NCBI RefSeq assembly: GCF_000004075.3
Contig: NC_026655.2
Span: 9,592,723-9,656,722, forward strand
Origin: Cucumis sativus
Lineage: Eukaryota; Streptophyta; Magnoliopsida; Cucurbitales; Cucurbitaceae
Direction of reading: 5' to 3'
DNA length: 64,000 nucleotides
The notes below the pieces were generated by a model. That model did not search any database, was not told the origin of the DNA, and was given only the letters and a program-made list of their open reading frames with translations. This document shows, one piece after another, positions 45,768 through 57,967 of the stretch. Position 1 is the stretch's first letter; each line of letters starts with the position of its first letter. Position numbers and translations under genes: made by a program.

Positions 45768-46719
45768 ATGAGAAGCAGCACTACTACTACTACTACTACA
45801 CAAGGAGAAGCCTCCTCCTCATCCATTATTAGGGCCCCAAAAAGAGGAGCCTATAGGCAACATGGGATAGCAAAACGCACAAGGGTTATAAGAATCATAG
45901 GAAGAAGCTTGTTGTGTGCAATAATGCTTTTGGGTATTGCAATCCTCACATGTTGGTTTGTTGTCATCCCCAGAACCCCACAGCTCATGGTGGAAAGTGG
46001 CCAAGTCACAGGCTATCATTCAACTATTAGAAAGCTCAATGCCACCATAGTTTTCAATATCAGGAGCTACAACCCTAACAAAAGAGCCTCCATTTACGTG
46101 GATTCTATGAAGATGACAGTCAAAAACTATATGAGCGTACCATTTCACTCTGACATCCCCAACTTCACGATGACACCTCGAAACATGACTGTCTTGACCC
46201 CCACCATCCTTGTCAACTGCATATATCCGTTTGGGCGTCCGTTGCATGCAGGTTGGATACATATTGAGCTTAGCTTCTCAGCTAAAGTCAGGTATAAACA
46301 GAGATGATATATAAAATATACAAAAGTTGTTAGGTTTTGTTGATGTAAAAAAAACTTCAACTTCAAAATTATATATTTTCGATCAAATTCAAAGAATGAA
46401 ATTTGTCCGATTTACCTTCATTTAAACTAATAGCTATTTTATTTTTTTGTTTTTAGATTTTGAAAATTAATGTTACGTATGCTATTAAAAAAAATAAGTT
46501 TTATTTTCCTTTCATTATCTATGCTCTCATGGGTTTCTTTCAAAATAAAAGTCAAACTTTGTCTCTATAAAAACTTATGGCTCTGTTTGTATCAGTTACA
46601 TTTTCAACAGATGGGCATCAAAACCTCGGTTGATGGAGATCTATTGTAATCACTTCTGGTTTAAGATCGATGATTCTATGCCTAATTTTGACAACATCAA
46701 ATGCCAAGTGGATCTTTGA
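45768..46719 (+). CDS. NDR1/HIN1-like LEA_2 protein, array member 2 (2 exons)
   Basis: Exons 45768-46291 and 46596-46719 (GTCAG/GTATAA donor, GTATCAG acceptor, phase 2) give 215 aa. The N-terminus has a seven-Thr run from an ACT repeat, then QGEASSSSI and KRTRVIRIIGR. Membrane segment at about residues 47-67 (SLLCAIMLLGIAILTCWFVV). The LEA_2 domain has LNATIVFNI, YNPNKRASIYVDSMKM and YPFGRPLHAGWIHIEL. Exon 2 carries RWASKPRLMEIYCNHFW and KCQVDL. It is closest to member 1 in keeping the GRPxHxxWxH insertion that members 3 and 4 lack. The intron is 304 bases. A 76-base tandem repeat lies shortly downstream of the stop. It is expected to be an NHL-type plasma-membrane protein; its specific role is unknown. 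Confidence 0.9.
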
Positions 46720-46845
46720 GAGGTTTGATCTAAGACCATGTTTACATGGAATAAAAAGTAATCCACCAATGGTAATACAAGGAGTGGGCCTTAGTCGATT
46801 ACTTTACTTTTGTTGTTATTTACTTGCTTTTTGTAATTATATATT

Positions 46846-46980
46846 GCTTTTTGTAATTATAATGTGATGCAACACCCACCTTCAAATTACAATGGCAAAT
46901 CTAACTTTTTGTAATTACATTGCCTTTTGTAATTACAATGTGATGCAAGACTCACCTTCAAATTACAATGGCAAATCTTG
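46846..46980. repeat. 76-base tandem repeat downstream of array member 2
   Basis: Two units of TTGTAATTA(T/C)AATGTGATGC ... TTCAAATTACAATGGCAAAT, starting about 46851 and 46927. Confidence 0.75.
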
Positions 46981-47419
46981 TAATATGATCGAGGAATAAA
47001 ATATGTTCAATCAGATTGTAGGTGAAAATTAGGTGGCACCCCAATACTTCTATCATTACCATTACAAATATTGTTACTACAATATAAAAATTATGAATTT
47101 GCCACATACATTGTTTCCGTTACTATAAAGATCGGACAGTAACGATAATGATATTAATAACAGTAATTAAAATATAACAAATTCATAGTATTTGGTAAAC
47201 CTTATAAAAACAATCTATTTGTGTCGTTTATGATTTAGGCCTATATATTATGATTGATCCATCAATAAAATCTCATTTTGATTATACTAATTTTTATTAC
47301 CGTTTGGTACAATGTGGTCTAAGTGTATTATTCTTGTTTAATAATATGGCTTCTTCTCGGTGAATAGTTCGAAAAGAATTATAATAGAAAATATTCATTT
47401 TTTATAGGTTTGATTTTAG

Positions 47420-47966
47420 AACAATGAACAAGATTATTGAAGAGAGGATGAGAGAAATTTGCTTTAAATATGTTGCCTTAATCTTCTGTCATGGAAAACT
47501 AAACACACAAACTAGCAAGACCTTTACTCCGAGATATTTATATTGCATAGTACAAAGTTAACCCTAACAAAGCATATAGTTACACACTCAAATTTAACTT
47601 ATCCATGCTTAAGGGAATCATGCATCCAACTACATAGGATGCCTCCACTTCTATGTCTCTATATGAACGATTCAGGATCACATCGTTTGTACTAACTACA
47701 AAGCGGGCCGCATCCACAGTGTCCCCAAAATAAGACTTCAACCTTATTCATACACTACAGACCATTTTGGCTATATACGTGAACTTGATCCACATTTATG
47801 TCTTTAAATAAAAATCTACACTAGATAGCCTCGGGACCTTAGTTTATTGGATTCAAGATTATAGTATTCTTAATTTCATTAATAAGTCCTCAATAACCAC
47901 TTTATTGAATAAAATATAATTTTAAACTACAAACTATATATGAGTTTTAGAACATAAATTCCAACA
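47420..47966 (-). mobile_element. Solo LTR, probably Ty1/copia
   Basis: On the minus strand it begins TGTTGGAATTTATGTTCTAA, which matches my memory of the start of a common class of plant copia LTRs, and continues with TTCAATAAAGTGGTTATTGA. The 3' end is set only approximately, near 47420. No internal copia sequence adjoins it. Confidence 0.6.
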
Positions 47967-48149
47967 AGGAGGGTATCGACTTTCAGCTCTTAGCTCAAGA
48001 TCCGACCTTTTATTTGTTCTTTTTCCTGAGAAGAAGGAAAAGAGCATAAAGCTCCTTATATTAGTCATAAATAGAACAATTACCAAATATGGTTGGTTCA
48101 TGCCTTCTATTAATCTTGATACTGGATGAACAAACTGTCTTCAAAATAT

Positions 48150-48960
48150 CACTGTCTTTAATCCTCAACTGATGGTATCCCAATCAAAGATCAATAATTA
48201 GAGAATACTATAGCTCCCTACAACTAGTCAAATAAGTCATCAATCCTAGGAAAAAGATATTTGTTCTTAACCGTCACCTTATTCAACTCTCTGTAATCAC
48301 TACATAAGCACATCGACCTATCTTTCTTCTTAACAAACAAAATCTGTGCACCCCTAGGTGATACATTCGATTGAATGAAGCCTTTGTCAAGCAATTCCTA
48401 CAACTACATTTTTAGCCTCGAGGCAGTAATTCTAAAAAGCTCTTCTGGAAAAAACATGAATAGTCTCTTACCATTGGTTCAAATAACAAAGAAACCTCAA
48501 ATTCCCTAGTTTCTACTACAGTAGCCAAGATACTTAGGTACACTGGTCAAACAGCTTACTAGCCTTCATAGCTGAGATAACTTTTACTAGAACCACAGTT
48601 CCAGCCCCTTTGTACTTGAAACTGGCCTTTCAAGAGGATTAAAAACTACCTCCTTGGTGAAGAGTTCGTGCTTGCATCGTTAAAACTACATTTTTCAAAC
48701 TTCAAACTAGCAACTTTTCTTTCATGGTAAACTCAAAACAATTTCTTAAAATCCCATCAAGACAACTATGCAATAAAATTTTCTTTCTTCCTTCCCTAAT
48801 ATCTCAATTCTAAACATAATTCAATGTGCTTTGTACTTACTTGATCTTAACCTTGTATTTAGTTCCCCTTAAAACCAGCACATATAACTTATTTATTAGA
48901 TTTTGTCACAAAACATCAATTAAGCTGATTAAATCCCACTCATCTGCCTACTCGACCATC
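48150..48960 (-). mobile_element. Ty3/gypsy reverse-transcriptase relic
   Basis: Minus strand around 48420-48160 reads [20 protein letters not shown], then [20 protein letters not shown], then [19 protein letters not shown], then stops. This is the start of a Ty3/gypsy RT with the DYRELNKVT motif. In the canonical motif the residue before DYRE is Ile; here it is Ser. The stretch to about 48960 is probably the preceding protease/linker part but is too decayed to read. It is inactive. Confidence 0.75.
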
Positions 48961-48999
48961 CCTTCGAGCACCTCTATATGGCGACATTTTTTCTAAATT

Positions 49000-50390
49000 T
49001 CACTACCAAATCTTTCTACATTAAATCATAACATTCATGCAATTTTACTTTAATACATGCAAAGTTATGTGCATAATCATAACCAGGTATCATAAAAACA
49101 TACTTAGAGAGTAACGAAGGACCGTAGTAGCCATAAGGACGAAAAAGGAAGGTGCACCTTTGTTGGTATAGGTAATAACTTTTAGTTTTTTTTGTCATTC
49201 TTAACCTTACTTTCATGTTCTCAGGATCTCTCTCATTCAAATGTGATATTGATTCATTCATGTCTCCGTCCTAAACTCAGGGTGTTACAAAGTGTTGAGA
49301 TGCTTGCTAAAGAAGCAAGGCGAGGAGAGAAAGCAAATTAGGCCTTCTATAAGGAAAGAAAACACAAGTGTTTCATGAGTGACCTCCATAAATAAAAGAT
49401 GTGTTTTGAAATCATTCATTTTGAGTTTGTAGTTATGCATAACACGTTCTGTATATCTACATATTGTTGTATTGATATTAATAGTATTGATGTTGTTATT
49501 CGAAAAGAGAAAACTATTGATTTCTTTGTGATAATGATTGTGATGCTTGTGTGCGAGTAAACCATATTAGTCTTATTCCTATCAAGTGAGCAACTGTTAT
49601 GTGATGTGCATATAATGTGTAAATGAGTAATGTGGATGTCGTGTACAACAAAAAATGAATCAGGGAAATTCTTCGATACGCAAGATGCCTGTGAGAGTGA
49701 ATTCCAGTAGTCCTGACGTATGGAGTGATTCATGTTCTTGGTGGAAAGGAATAAAAGAAGTATGCATGATTTTTGTGATTTTATAACATGAGCCGTTGTG
49801 AGCCAATGTTTATGAAAATGCAAACTCATTTCTATGATTGAATTGTATTCTCCAAATGGCATTTCTAAACTATCACTCACTAAGTCTTTGAGTTACGTTT
49901 TAAGTTTCCCTTCCCAGATTATTAAACGTTGAAGCCAAGTGAAGAAGGGTGAGGTGAGTTGCTACGTGTTGAGGTGGGCAGGCTAGTAGTTGAGATGAAG
50001 AAGGTATGCTAGGCGTGGAAGGCCTAAAGATTATGTTTTAAGTCTTGTTGTGAAGAAAGCTTGAGTTATGTTGTATTTGGTGTAAAGTGTTAAGTTAGTA
50101 AAGAGAAGAAGTTGTGTTTAATCCACTGCATTATTTGGTACTTGTTCCTTAGTAGTTAAAGAGCTTTAATTAAGCTAAGTTTAAGTGGGTTAAGTTGGTT
50201 GTTTAAGTTATTCCACTGTGTTGTGCTTATCAAAGTTAGGTTTTTAATTTTGGTCTTTGAAGTTGTTTCGCTTATTAGGCATTAAGTGTTGAGTGTCTAG
50301 ACTCCACGCCTTCACTAGGTTGTGTAAAGTGACTTTTGGGTCGAGGTGTGACAGCTTCACAGAAAATGTTTGACTGTAGTATATTATGTA
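49000..50390. other. Low-identity spacer between gypsy relic and CACTA B
   Basis: No gene recognised. The segment 49920-50340 is rich in repeated GTTAAGT / AAGTTG motifs. Open frames at 49016-49261 and 49416-49880 have no recognisable features and are probably chance or retroelement debris. Confidence 0.35.
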
Positions 50391-50689
50391 TTTCACGCAC
50401 TACAAGAATTTTCATCTTTGCCAATGCAGAAAAACGTTGGCAGAGCTTTTATCGGTGTTTTTTTTTTTTTTTGCTTGGGCACGTTGCATGGTCGAAACAC
50501 CGTCGTCTTTTTCTTTGCCCACCTTTTTTATGTTGCATTGGTAAAAATGCCCATGCAAATAAAAATTGTGGAGAGAAGATATTTCTAGCCACGAAAAAAC
50601 GTCGGCAGAAAGATATTTTTGGCAACGATCACCATCATGTTGGTAATATACATTTTCTTGCCCCGAAAAAACCACCGACAGAAAGGGAA

Positions 50690-51270
50690 TGAACTCTTGT
50701 CCTTTGAAACTGTAAGCTTTCATATTACAATCTCGTCGGAGAAGAAGGAGTGTTGTACACACGGTGGTGAGACTAATCATTGCCACCACTCTTTAGGTTT
50801 TGGTCTATTCGGACCTCAGTTGGCCTATTAGGCCTCTCCTTTCTCTTGGTGGGGATGAAGTGCTTTTATAGGCAAATTTTATGCGGAAAACTTCTATTCC
50901 TCTAAGATTGTTAGCGCTGACTTCTGTCCTGTGGGGTCACATCACTCCAACTACCGTTCTTGTCCTCTAGTGAATCTTCCTAGTGTGATGACCTGGTTCC
51001 TCGCCTGAAGATGTTAATCGTTCGATGAGTTCCCATCGCGTAGCCCTTGCTCGAGATGTCTCCTGCAATTCACTAGTTTCTTTCTTTGTTCATCATCCTG
51101 CATTTAGACATGTCAATCGCGTAAAACAGACATGATACTTATGTAAGATGTATTCTAAATACTTATGTATTTACAATGTAAGTTACACGTTCTGATTATC
51201 TTCTTATGTGTTTTGACCTCATTATTTTAATAAAAAAGGTTGTACCAACCAGTATTTATACATATTATCA
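50690..51270 (-). mobile_element. Solo LTR nested in CACTA B (family TGATAA...)
   Basis: On the minus strand it starts CTGATAATATG at 51270 and is homologous over its whole length (581 bases by my boundaries) to 60008-60587. Shared blocks include CAATTCACTA, TTTATAGGCA and GTGTTTTG. No adjoining PBS or polypurine tract, so a solo LTR is likely. Confidence 0.65.
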
Positions 51271-52299
51271 GTTGGCAAAATAAACTTTCTAGCCATGTTT
51301 GTTACATGAGTAGAAACTGTTTCTTCCAACGAAAAGATTTTTATCGACAAAAACAAAATTTCTCCCCACGCTAAATTTGTTGATAAATAATATTTGTTTA
51401 TTTTTTTGCCCACGCATCAAACTTCGTCAGAGCTTTCTAATTGCCAACGTGTTTCTAGCCATACAAATTAAAGAACGTGGCAAAAACAATTTTAATTTTT
51501 TTTACATTCATTGTTAATATTGTATGCTAATTATAAATTAAATTTCAAATATAGAATGAATTTTTGCCTATAACAAAATATATTGAACACTCCAACCAAA
51601 AATTTAAAATTGAAAATATTTCCAAACATTAATATTTTGTCAAAATATGACAATTCATAATTCAATACTTTGTCAAAATATGACAAACAATAATTGTCTA
51701 GTGTGCCAAGGTTCATGAACTGTTTTAAAATTTCATTTTTTCATATCAAAATGAACAAACAAATATTAAATACATAAAAAATGGTTAACTCAGTCAGAAA
51801 AGTCTTAAAAAAATAGTCAGTCTCCGCTCCTTCAAACTACATAAACCTGAAAAAAGTACATTAAAATGAATAAGTCCCAAGTGCGACTTTGAAACTAAAG
51901 TTTAACTAAAAATGTGCAAAGTTTCTTAACTCTCAAAACCGACCTATAAAATAAGTTTTAAATGCCTAAGTTTAATCACAAAACACAAAACCAAGTATAG
52001 AGTAAATCTAAAAAGTGTCTTACTTCTACAAATCATCCAAAAAGCTAATAAAAAGTCATATACTTTATAATGTCATGTATGTTTCACACACATCCAAAGA
52101 CCTAAAAATTTCATACTTTTCAATCAAAACGAAAAGCTTAAAGTCCTAAAAAAAGTGAAGGTTCAAACAAGATACAACTGGCCTAAGTGTTTAAGTGTCT
52201 AAGTGATACTTTTGCAAACCATCCAAAAACGTGCATGATTGATTACCGTAACTGCATGATAGCCACACATAATATTGAAAATGTGTTTCATGGAATACC

Positions 52300-52945
52300 T
52301 CTACCTCATCAACATCATAACCTTTTTTGAAAATGCATCTTTCAACGATTCTAGTAGCATATCGAACGATTTGTTACTCAAATTATTCAGAACCTTGATA
52401 TGCATCAACTTCACCAAAAAATTTAACGAGGAAAATTTGGTACATCCATGATATAACAAGTTACGCCCTTCATTCATCAACTCTTCAAAAATGTTACTAA
52501 TATCCATTTCATCGACATCTTCTGGAAATTCATCATCAAAATCATCTCTGTCATAAAAATTTTTCCCTTGCTATCTCTAATCCTTGCAAATCAATTAAAA
52601 GTTCTAAAATATCATCGTCCTCATCGTCAACATTTGACTCTAAACTTAATCTACCACCTTCTAATGAAGTAGCACCATGTTCAAATCGAGCTAAGTTTGT
52701 TGCTTCTCCATGATAAACCCATTTATTATATAAAGAAGATATTCCTTATGTAAATAAATGACGCTCTACTCCATCCAATGTTTGTGTCATTGAACTTTGA
52801 CGGTACTTACATGGACACCTAGTTTTTCCCACATCATTTACACGACACTTAGCCACTTCTATAAATTGAGCAACTCCATCAATATAATCACTTGAAAATC
52901 TATTTTTTAGTTTAATCAAATCCCTAGTCATCTTCAAACAGAATG
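52300..52945 (-). pseudogene. Tnp2/TnpD-type CACTA transposase fragment
   Basis: Minus strand from 52937: LKNRFSSDYIDGVAQFIEVA then RCPCKYRQ and GVERHLFT, the transposase-associated domain (PF13963 type). After an acidic linker, the fragment from 52507 reads FEELMNEGRNLLYHGCTKFS then SLNFLVKLMHIKVLNNLSN and KSFDMLLESLKDAF, the conserved region preceding the tnp2 catalytic domain. The catalytic DDE part is absent, and the two pieces are separated by stops or shifts. Confidence 0.75.
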
Positions 52946-53380
52946 GACAAAAAGTTAACCTTGTAGCAAATTACGACAACGTATTAGTTAAAATGTCAAA
53001 CCGACCTAAAGAGTTAAAATGTGCTTAAGTGGCACTTTAACTAAAAAAAAACAAGTTAAAAAGTGTTCAAGTGGTTTTAGTTTCAATGTCACATTTGAGT
53101 TAAGTGCCACTTAATCACTTTTTAACTTGTTTTTTTGAGTTAATTAAGTGTAATTTTCTAACTCAAACCAACCCCAAAATCTCAAAAAATGGTCTAAGTG
53201 GCACTTAACTCTTTAAATAAGTTAAAACTACTCAAGCGTAACTTTCAAACTGAAAACCAACAAAAACTCAACTACGAAGTGTCTTAAACATACTTATTAA
53301 AAAAAAGTGTCTTAAACATAAAACCACTGTTTGCATGATCAATGTTGACACTTTAACTATGAACACAAGTTAATAATGAC

Positions 53381-53545
53381 TAAGTGTGACTTTCAAACTA
53401 AAAATCAACTTAAAAGTGTATTATGTCTAAAATAACCTTTCAAAATGCCTAAGTGTGACTTTCAAACAAAAAATCAACTTAAAAGTGTATTATGTCTAAA
53501 ATATCCTTTCAAAATGCCGAAGTGTGACTTTCAAACTCATAACCA
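53381..53545. repeat. 70-base tandem repeat inside CACTA B
   Basis: Units starting about 53381, 53450 and 53520, each beginning (T/G)AAGTGTGACTTTCAAAC. The two full units are nearly identical. Confidence 0.8.
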
Positions 53546-55019
53546 AACACAATATATATATATATATATATATAAAGGGTTTGTATAGTCTTTTAAATGT
53601 CAAAACAAGTTAAAAAGTGTCTAAATCAATTAAGTGAAAACTACTCAAGTGTGACATTGAAACTAAAAACCAAACAAAAATAACCTTTTAAATGTCTTAA
53701 ATCTCAAAACAACTTACAAATGTCCAAGTGTACCTTCCTAACTCAAAACCAACACCAAAATCTCAAAAAATGATTTCAAAACAAGTAAAAACTACTCAAG
53801 TGTTACTTTCAAACTAAAAACCAACTATAAAATATCTAAAAAGTATTTTAGGTATGCATGATTGGCTACCGTAGCTGCAGGATAACCACACCCTATTACA
53901 ACTAAACATACAAATAAGTATGAAATATATGTATGATGGTTACGTAGTTGTAGGATAGCCACAATATCTACAACTCAAGCATACAGTAAATATGAAATAT
54001 ATACATGATTGACTATCATAGTTGAAGGATACTTGCATGTAACATCAATGTCAACCTAAAAAGTTTCTTAAAAGTGTAAACTTATCAATATAACTCTAAA
54101 AACAAGTTAAAATGTGTCTATGTAACATTTTAAATCTCTAATACATATAATTAATATTTTATTATACCGATAATATAATTTAATATATTATAGTATATAT
54201 TATAGCATAATTCTAAGTGTAACATTAGTTATATCCATAGAAGTTCTTAACATTCAACCAAATTACCAACAGTTGGATCAAACTTACAACAACAATGAGT
54301 TTTTTTGGCAAGTAGGGGAGCTATGACTGCAAGAAGGAAATTGGGGGTGATGATCGTGGACCTGTTTAGCAACCTGTTCAGCGAGCACCAACGTCCAACA
54401 TCCTACGAGAAGAAAACAAAAAATCAGGCTGGTGGGGAGGGTTTTGCGAAAAAGAAAGTCGGTACAAAATACAAAATCGGTTGGGGGGCGACGACGATTG
54501 TTGAAAAGAAGTATGTGGGGATGGGGGTTGCTCACCGGGGTCTGGTGCGAGAAGAAGGTGGGAGGAAGTTGCCGGGGGTGGTGTTCTATTGAAAAGAAAA
54601 GAAAATAGGGGGATGGGGGAGCTGTTTTGTCGAAAAGAAAAGGGCGAGGGGAAGAGTTTGTGAGAGAGAAAGGAAAAAAAAGTGGGGAAAGGTAAGAGAA
54701 TCTAGGTTTTTTTTTATAAAAATTACGCCCACGTTATTTGCATTGTCATATGTATAAGTTTTGCGTTGTTATAAATATGTATACAAATGTGAGATTTTTC
54801 AACACGTAAATTACGTCAACAAATATTTAAAATATCTCTCCACACACGATACATGGCCATAAACTAAAATAAACATCGACAGAAATTCAAATTAAAATTT
54901 TTTCTTTTCATCACACAAATTTTTACCCACATATATATTTTCGTTGGAAAAAACGATGACAATTTATCTTCAAGACATCGTCTCTAATTGTTGCCTTTAC
55001 TCTAGTAAAAACAAGAGAC

Positions 55020-55980
55020 TCATGTTCTTTTCATTTAAATCATCGCTTTAAATATTAGAGTGATGAACAATGAAATAAGATATTTTTGTTACAAATTATT
55101 TAAAATTTTGTCATCGTTTTTCTAAATGGGTGTTATAGGATGTTAACATTTTTCTCGTACACTTGACTTCCAAGGTTAACCTACACCAGTTTTTAGTGAT
55201 TTTATTAAAAATTATTTATTTTATTTTGATGTCCAATATCACACCGTAAAAAAAATCGGTGACTACTTTTTTTTCTCTTCGGTAAAATAAAACTTTTCTT
55301 TTTGAAGATGTCTATCGATCCGAGTCGACTCGCGTGTGGACAATCTGTAAATGACCAAAATAATAAAAGTATTAAGCGTTAAATTTGCATATACATGATA
55401 ACATTACAATATATACAAGAGAATTGCAAAATCTAAAACATTAATCCATAAAATTTAGAATTCCATAACTTGAAAATCACTATTAAAAGTTAGAAGTCTA
55501 ATAAAATCTACAAAAGAAAAAAAAGATTAAAAAAAAAAAAAACTCATGACGTGTGCCGTTGCAAGCTCTACAATCTTAAGCCTTAATTTTCTTCTTATCT
55601 CGCAACAATGCTATGAATGGTTCTATTTATAGAGGGATGGGATAATCCCAATGCTAATCTTTATAGGTTTCTACACTTTAACAATTCTAATTATATTTAA
55701 TTTAACATTCCTACTTGGATTAGGGGATAAAAAGATAAAAATAAAAAATTGGACAATTAAACTTGTGAAACACACATGTTTAATTTACACAACCATTTTA
55801 CCTTTACACACACATGTACACCTTACTCAAACTAAAGTCTCCCTACTTTATTAATATTGAATTCTTTCCCATCTCCAATCTGTCTACACGAACAGCCCTA
55901 CGATGCCACTTTTTTTCCCTTGATTTTGCCAAGTCAGAAGCTTTGATGAGACTTGATTTTTAGCCTATAACATATCCCCA
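55020..55980. other. Spacer before array member 3, no gene recognised
   Basis: AT-rich. The 67-codon open frame at 55651-55854 shows no family features. Confidence 0.35.
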
Positions 55981-55984
55981 ACAT

Positions 55985-56155
55985 AGTGAAGACACAATCT
56001 TGAATTACAAGTAGACACAAAACCAAATTGTAAATAGTGGCACATATTCCTATACTCCTCATTAAGCAAACCAAAAAACACACACAAACACACTTCTTAT
56101 ACTTCTCATCAATACCCCTTCACTTTATACAATGAGAGAACAAATATCAAACCCC
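55985..56155 (+). promoter_or_regulatory. Shared LEA_2-array promoter block, copy 3
   Basis: CTTGAATTACAAGTAGACAC, GTAAATAGTGGCACATATTC, CATTAAGCAAACCAAAA, CACTTCTTATACTTCTCATC and CCCTTCACTTTATACAATGA in the same order as in the other copies. Confidence 0.65.
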
Positions 56156-56187
56156 AAAAGAAGTAAAGATTTGTTTGAAGAAGAACA

Positions 56188-57637
56188 ATGAGAAGTACTA
56201 CTACTACTACTACACATGGGATAACAAAACGGACAAGGCTCATTAGAGTTCTAGGAAGAAGCTTGTTGGGAGTTATATTCCTTGTTGCTCTTGGAATGAT
56301 CATATGTTGGCTTGTTGTCATCCCCAAATCCCCACGTCTCATTGTGGAAACTGGCAAAGTCATAGCCCATAGTTCAACTATTAGTATGCTCAATGCCACC
56401 ATAGCTTTCACTGTCAAAAGCTACAACCCTAACAAAAGAGCCTCCATTCACATGGATTATATGAGGATGATAGTCGATAACATGGGCGTGAGGTTTTCCT
56501 CCGCCATCCCCTCCTTCACCCTCACGCCCAGAAACCAAACCGTCTTGTCGTCAGCCGTCCAAGTCAACTTTGAATACCCATTTGGGTACACGGAAGAGAT
56601 AAACCCAGAACTTCAATTCTCAGCTGAAGTCAGGTACAATCATTTAGAGATAACTTTAAAGTCAGACCCAAATTTTTGGATCAAAATGGAATATGCTCAA
56701 CTTTTAAAAATATAAGTTTTCTTTTTACTATTTATTTTTACTATTTGCTTGTGTCATATTCTGCGAAAATTGGCAAAACTTTTTTGTGTGAGAATGGGAG
56801 AGAAAAATCAAACTTAGCGGAATGAGAGGAGCAAGAGAAAATAGCCGTATCAGAAAAGGCGAGGGAAGCGAGAGAAAATAGATGTGAGGAGAAAAATTTC
56901 TAAATCCAAAAGAATGAGAGAGAAACCAGAGGAAATAGGAGAGAGCAATGACCTGAAAGGTGTAACTCAAAGAAATGAAAAAACAAGATCATAATCTGCG
57001 TGGAAAATCGTCAAATTTGATAATTTTTACAAAATATGATCTAACAAGATCATAAGAAAACCCTTTTATTTTTTGTTTCAGATTTTAAAAACTAATTAAT
57101 TTTATGGATTGTACTTTTCACAAGTAAATTTCTAGTTTCATAATCTAAATCTATTTTTTTGTAAGGGTAACTCCATGCGACCATGCAGGGGTACGCAACG
57201 CTACCCCTTTCAAACAATAATAATTATAAATGCTTTGCAAAATTTTTAAAGATTTGTATGCATAACAATAAAATTCATCTATCATTATCACTACACTAGT
57301 AGAACTCCTTGACTTCTAATGATATGATCTTTTCCGATTCATAAATATACTTCTAGAACTTAATTTTAATTTTTTCATATTTTCATACTACAAGTTCTTT
57401 TGCATTATTTTATATCTGGTTGTTATATTTGAAACCGTCTCGTTCTTTTATTATACTAAATAGAATATTAAATTTTGTCTCTCTCTATTTTTTTTGTTGG
57501 GCTTTGTCCTTATCAGTTACAGTATCAAGAAATGGATGTCAAAACCTCGATTGCTTGAGATATATTGTAATCATATCTTGCTTAAAATCAATGATTCAAC
57601 CGCGTTTGATAATACCAAATGCAAAGTGGATTTTTGA
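56188..57637 (+). CDS. NDR1/HIN1-like LEA_2 protein, array member 3 (2 exons)
   Basis: Exons 56188-56633 and 57517-57637 (GTCAG/GTACAA donor, TTATCAG acceptor, phase 2) give 188 aa. It is the shortest member: the cytosolic N-terminus runs from a six-Thr run straight to KRTRLIRVLGR, having lost the QGEASSS...APKR segment of members 1 and 2. Membrane segment at about residues 25-45 (LLGVIFLVALGMIICWLVVI). The LEA_2 domain has LNATIAFTVKSYNPNKRASI, VNFEYPFGYTEEINPEL and, in exon 2, KKWMSKPRLLEIYCNH and KCKVDF. The intron (883 bases) is about 2.4 to 2.9 times as long as in members 1 and 2. If read unspliced, the frame runs on to 56715 without the conserved C-terminus, so the spliced model is preferred. 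Confidence 0.88.
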
Positions 57638-57639
57638 GA

Positions 57640-57921
57640 TTTGACGATCTTGAGGATACAGTTCTTGCTGAATAATCCCAAAGAACACATTTGTTACCCA
57701 AAGTTACATTTTTTTTTTTGTTTTAATTAATTGTTTCTTTACAAATTGAGAGTTCTTTTTTTTTTTTTCGGATAATGAAGAAAAATGGTTATGAAAGATT
57801 TGAGATTGAGAAAAGTGAGGTGAAAATATAGATTATAATTTGTTGTAGTGTACGAAGAAAAATAATATGTGTGTGTATAATTTACTTTGGAGAAAGGGAA
57901 AGAAACTCATTTTTTTATTAA

Positions 57922-57967
<46 letters not shown>

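Larger units (their letters stand above)
50398..55007 (-). mobile_element. CACTA (CMC/EnSpm) element B, same family as element A
   Basis: One end begins CACTACAAGAATTTTCATCT with TTTGCCAATGC following, homologous to the right end of element A. The other end (minus strand TACTAGAGTAAAGGCAACAA) is followed by a subterminal region (54720-54990) matching 41690-41880 of element A in inverted orientation. About 4.6 kb long. It contains a Tnp2-type transposase fragment (52300-52945), a nested solo LTR (50690-51270) and internal tandem repeats (about 53380-53545, and four spaced copies of a GCATGATTG...GTAGCTGCAGGATA(A/G)CCACA-like unit between 52230 and 54030). It is degenerate and non-functional. 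Confidence 0.7.

Noticed and set aside
54305-54592. 95-codon GC-richer open frame inside CACTA B
   Set aside because: It lies in the 5' untranslated-type region of the CACTA element (equivalent to 41.94-42.17 kb of element A), starts near the end of the element and has no conserved domain.
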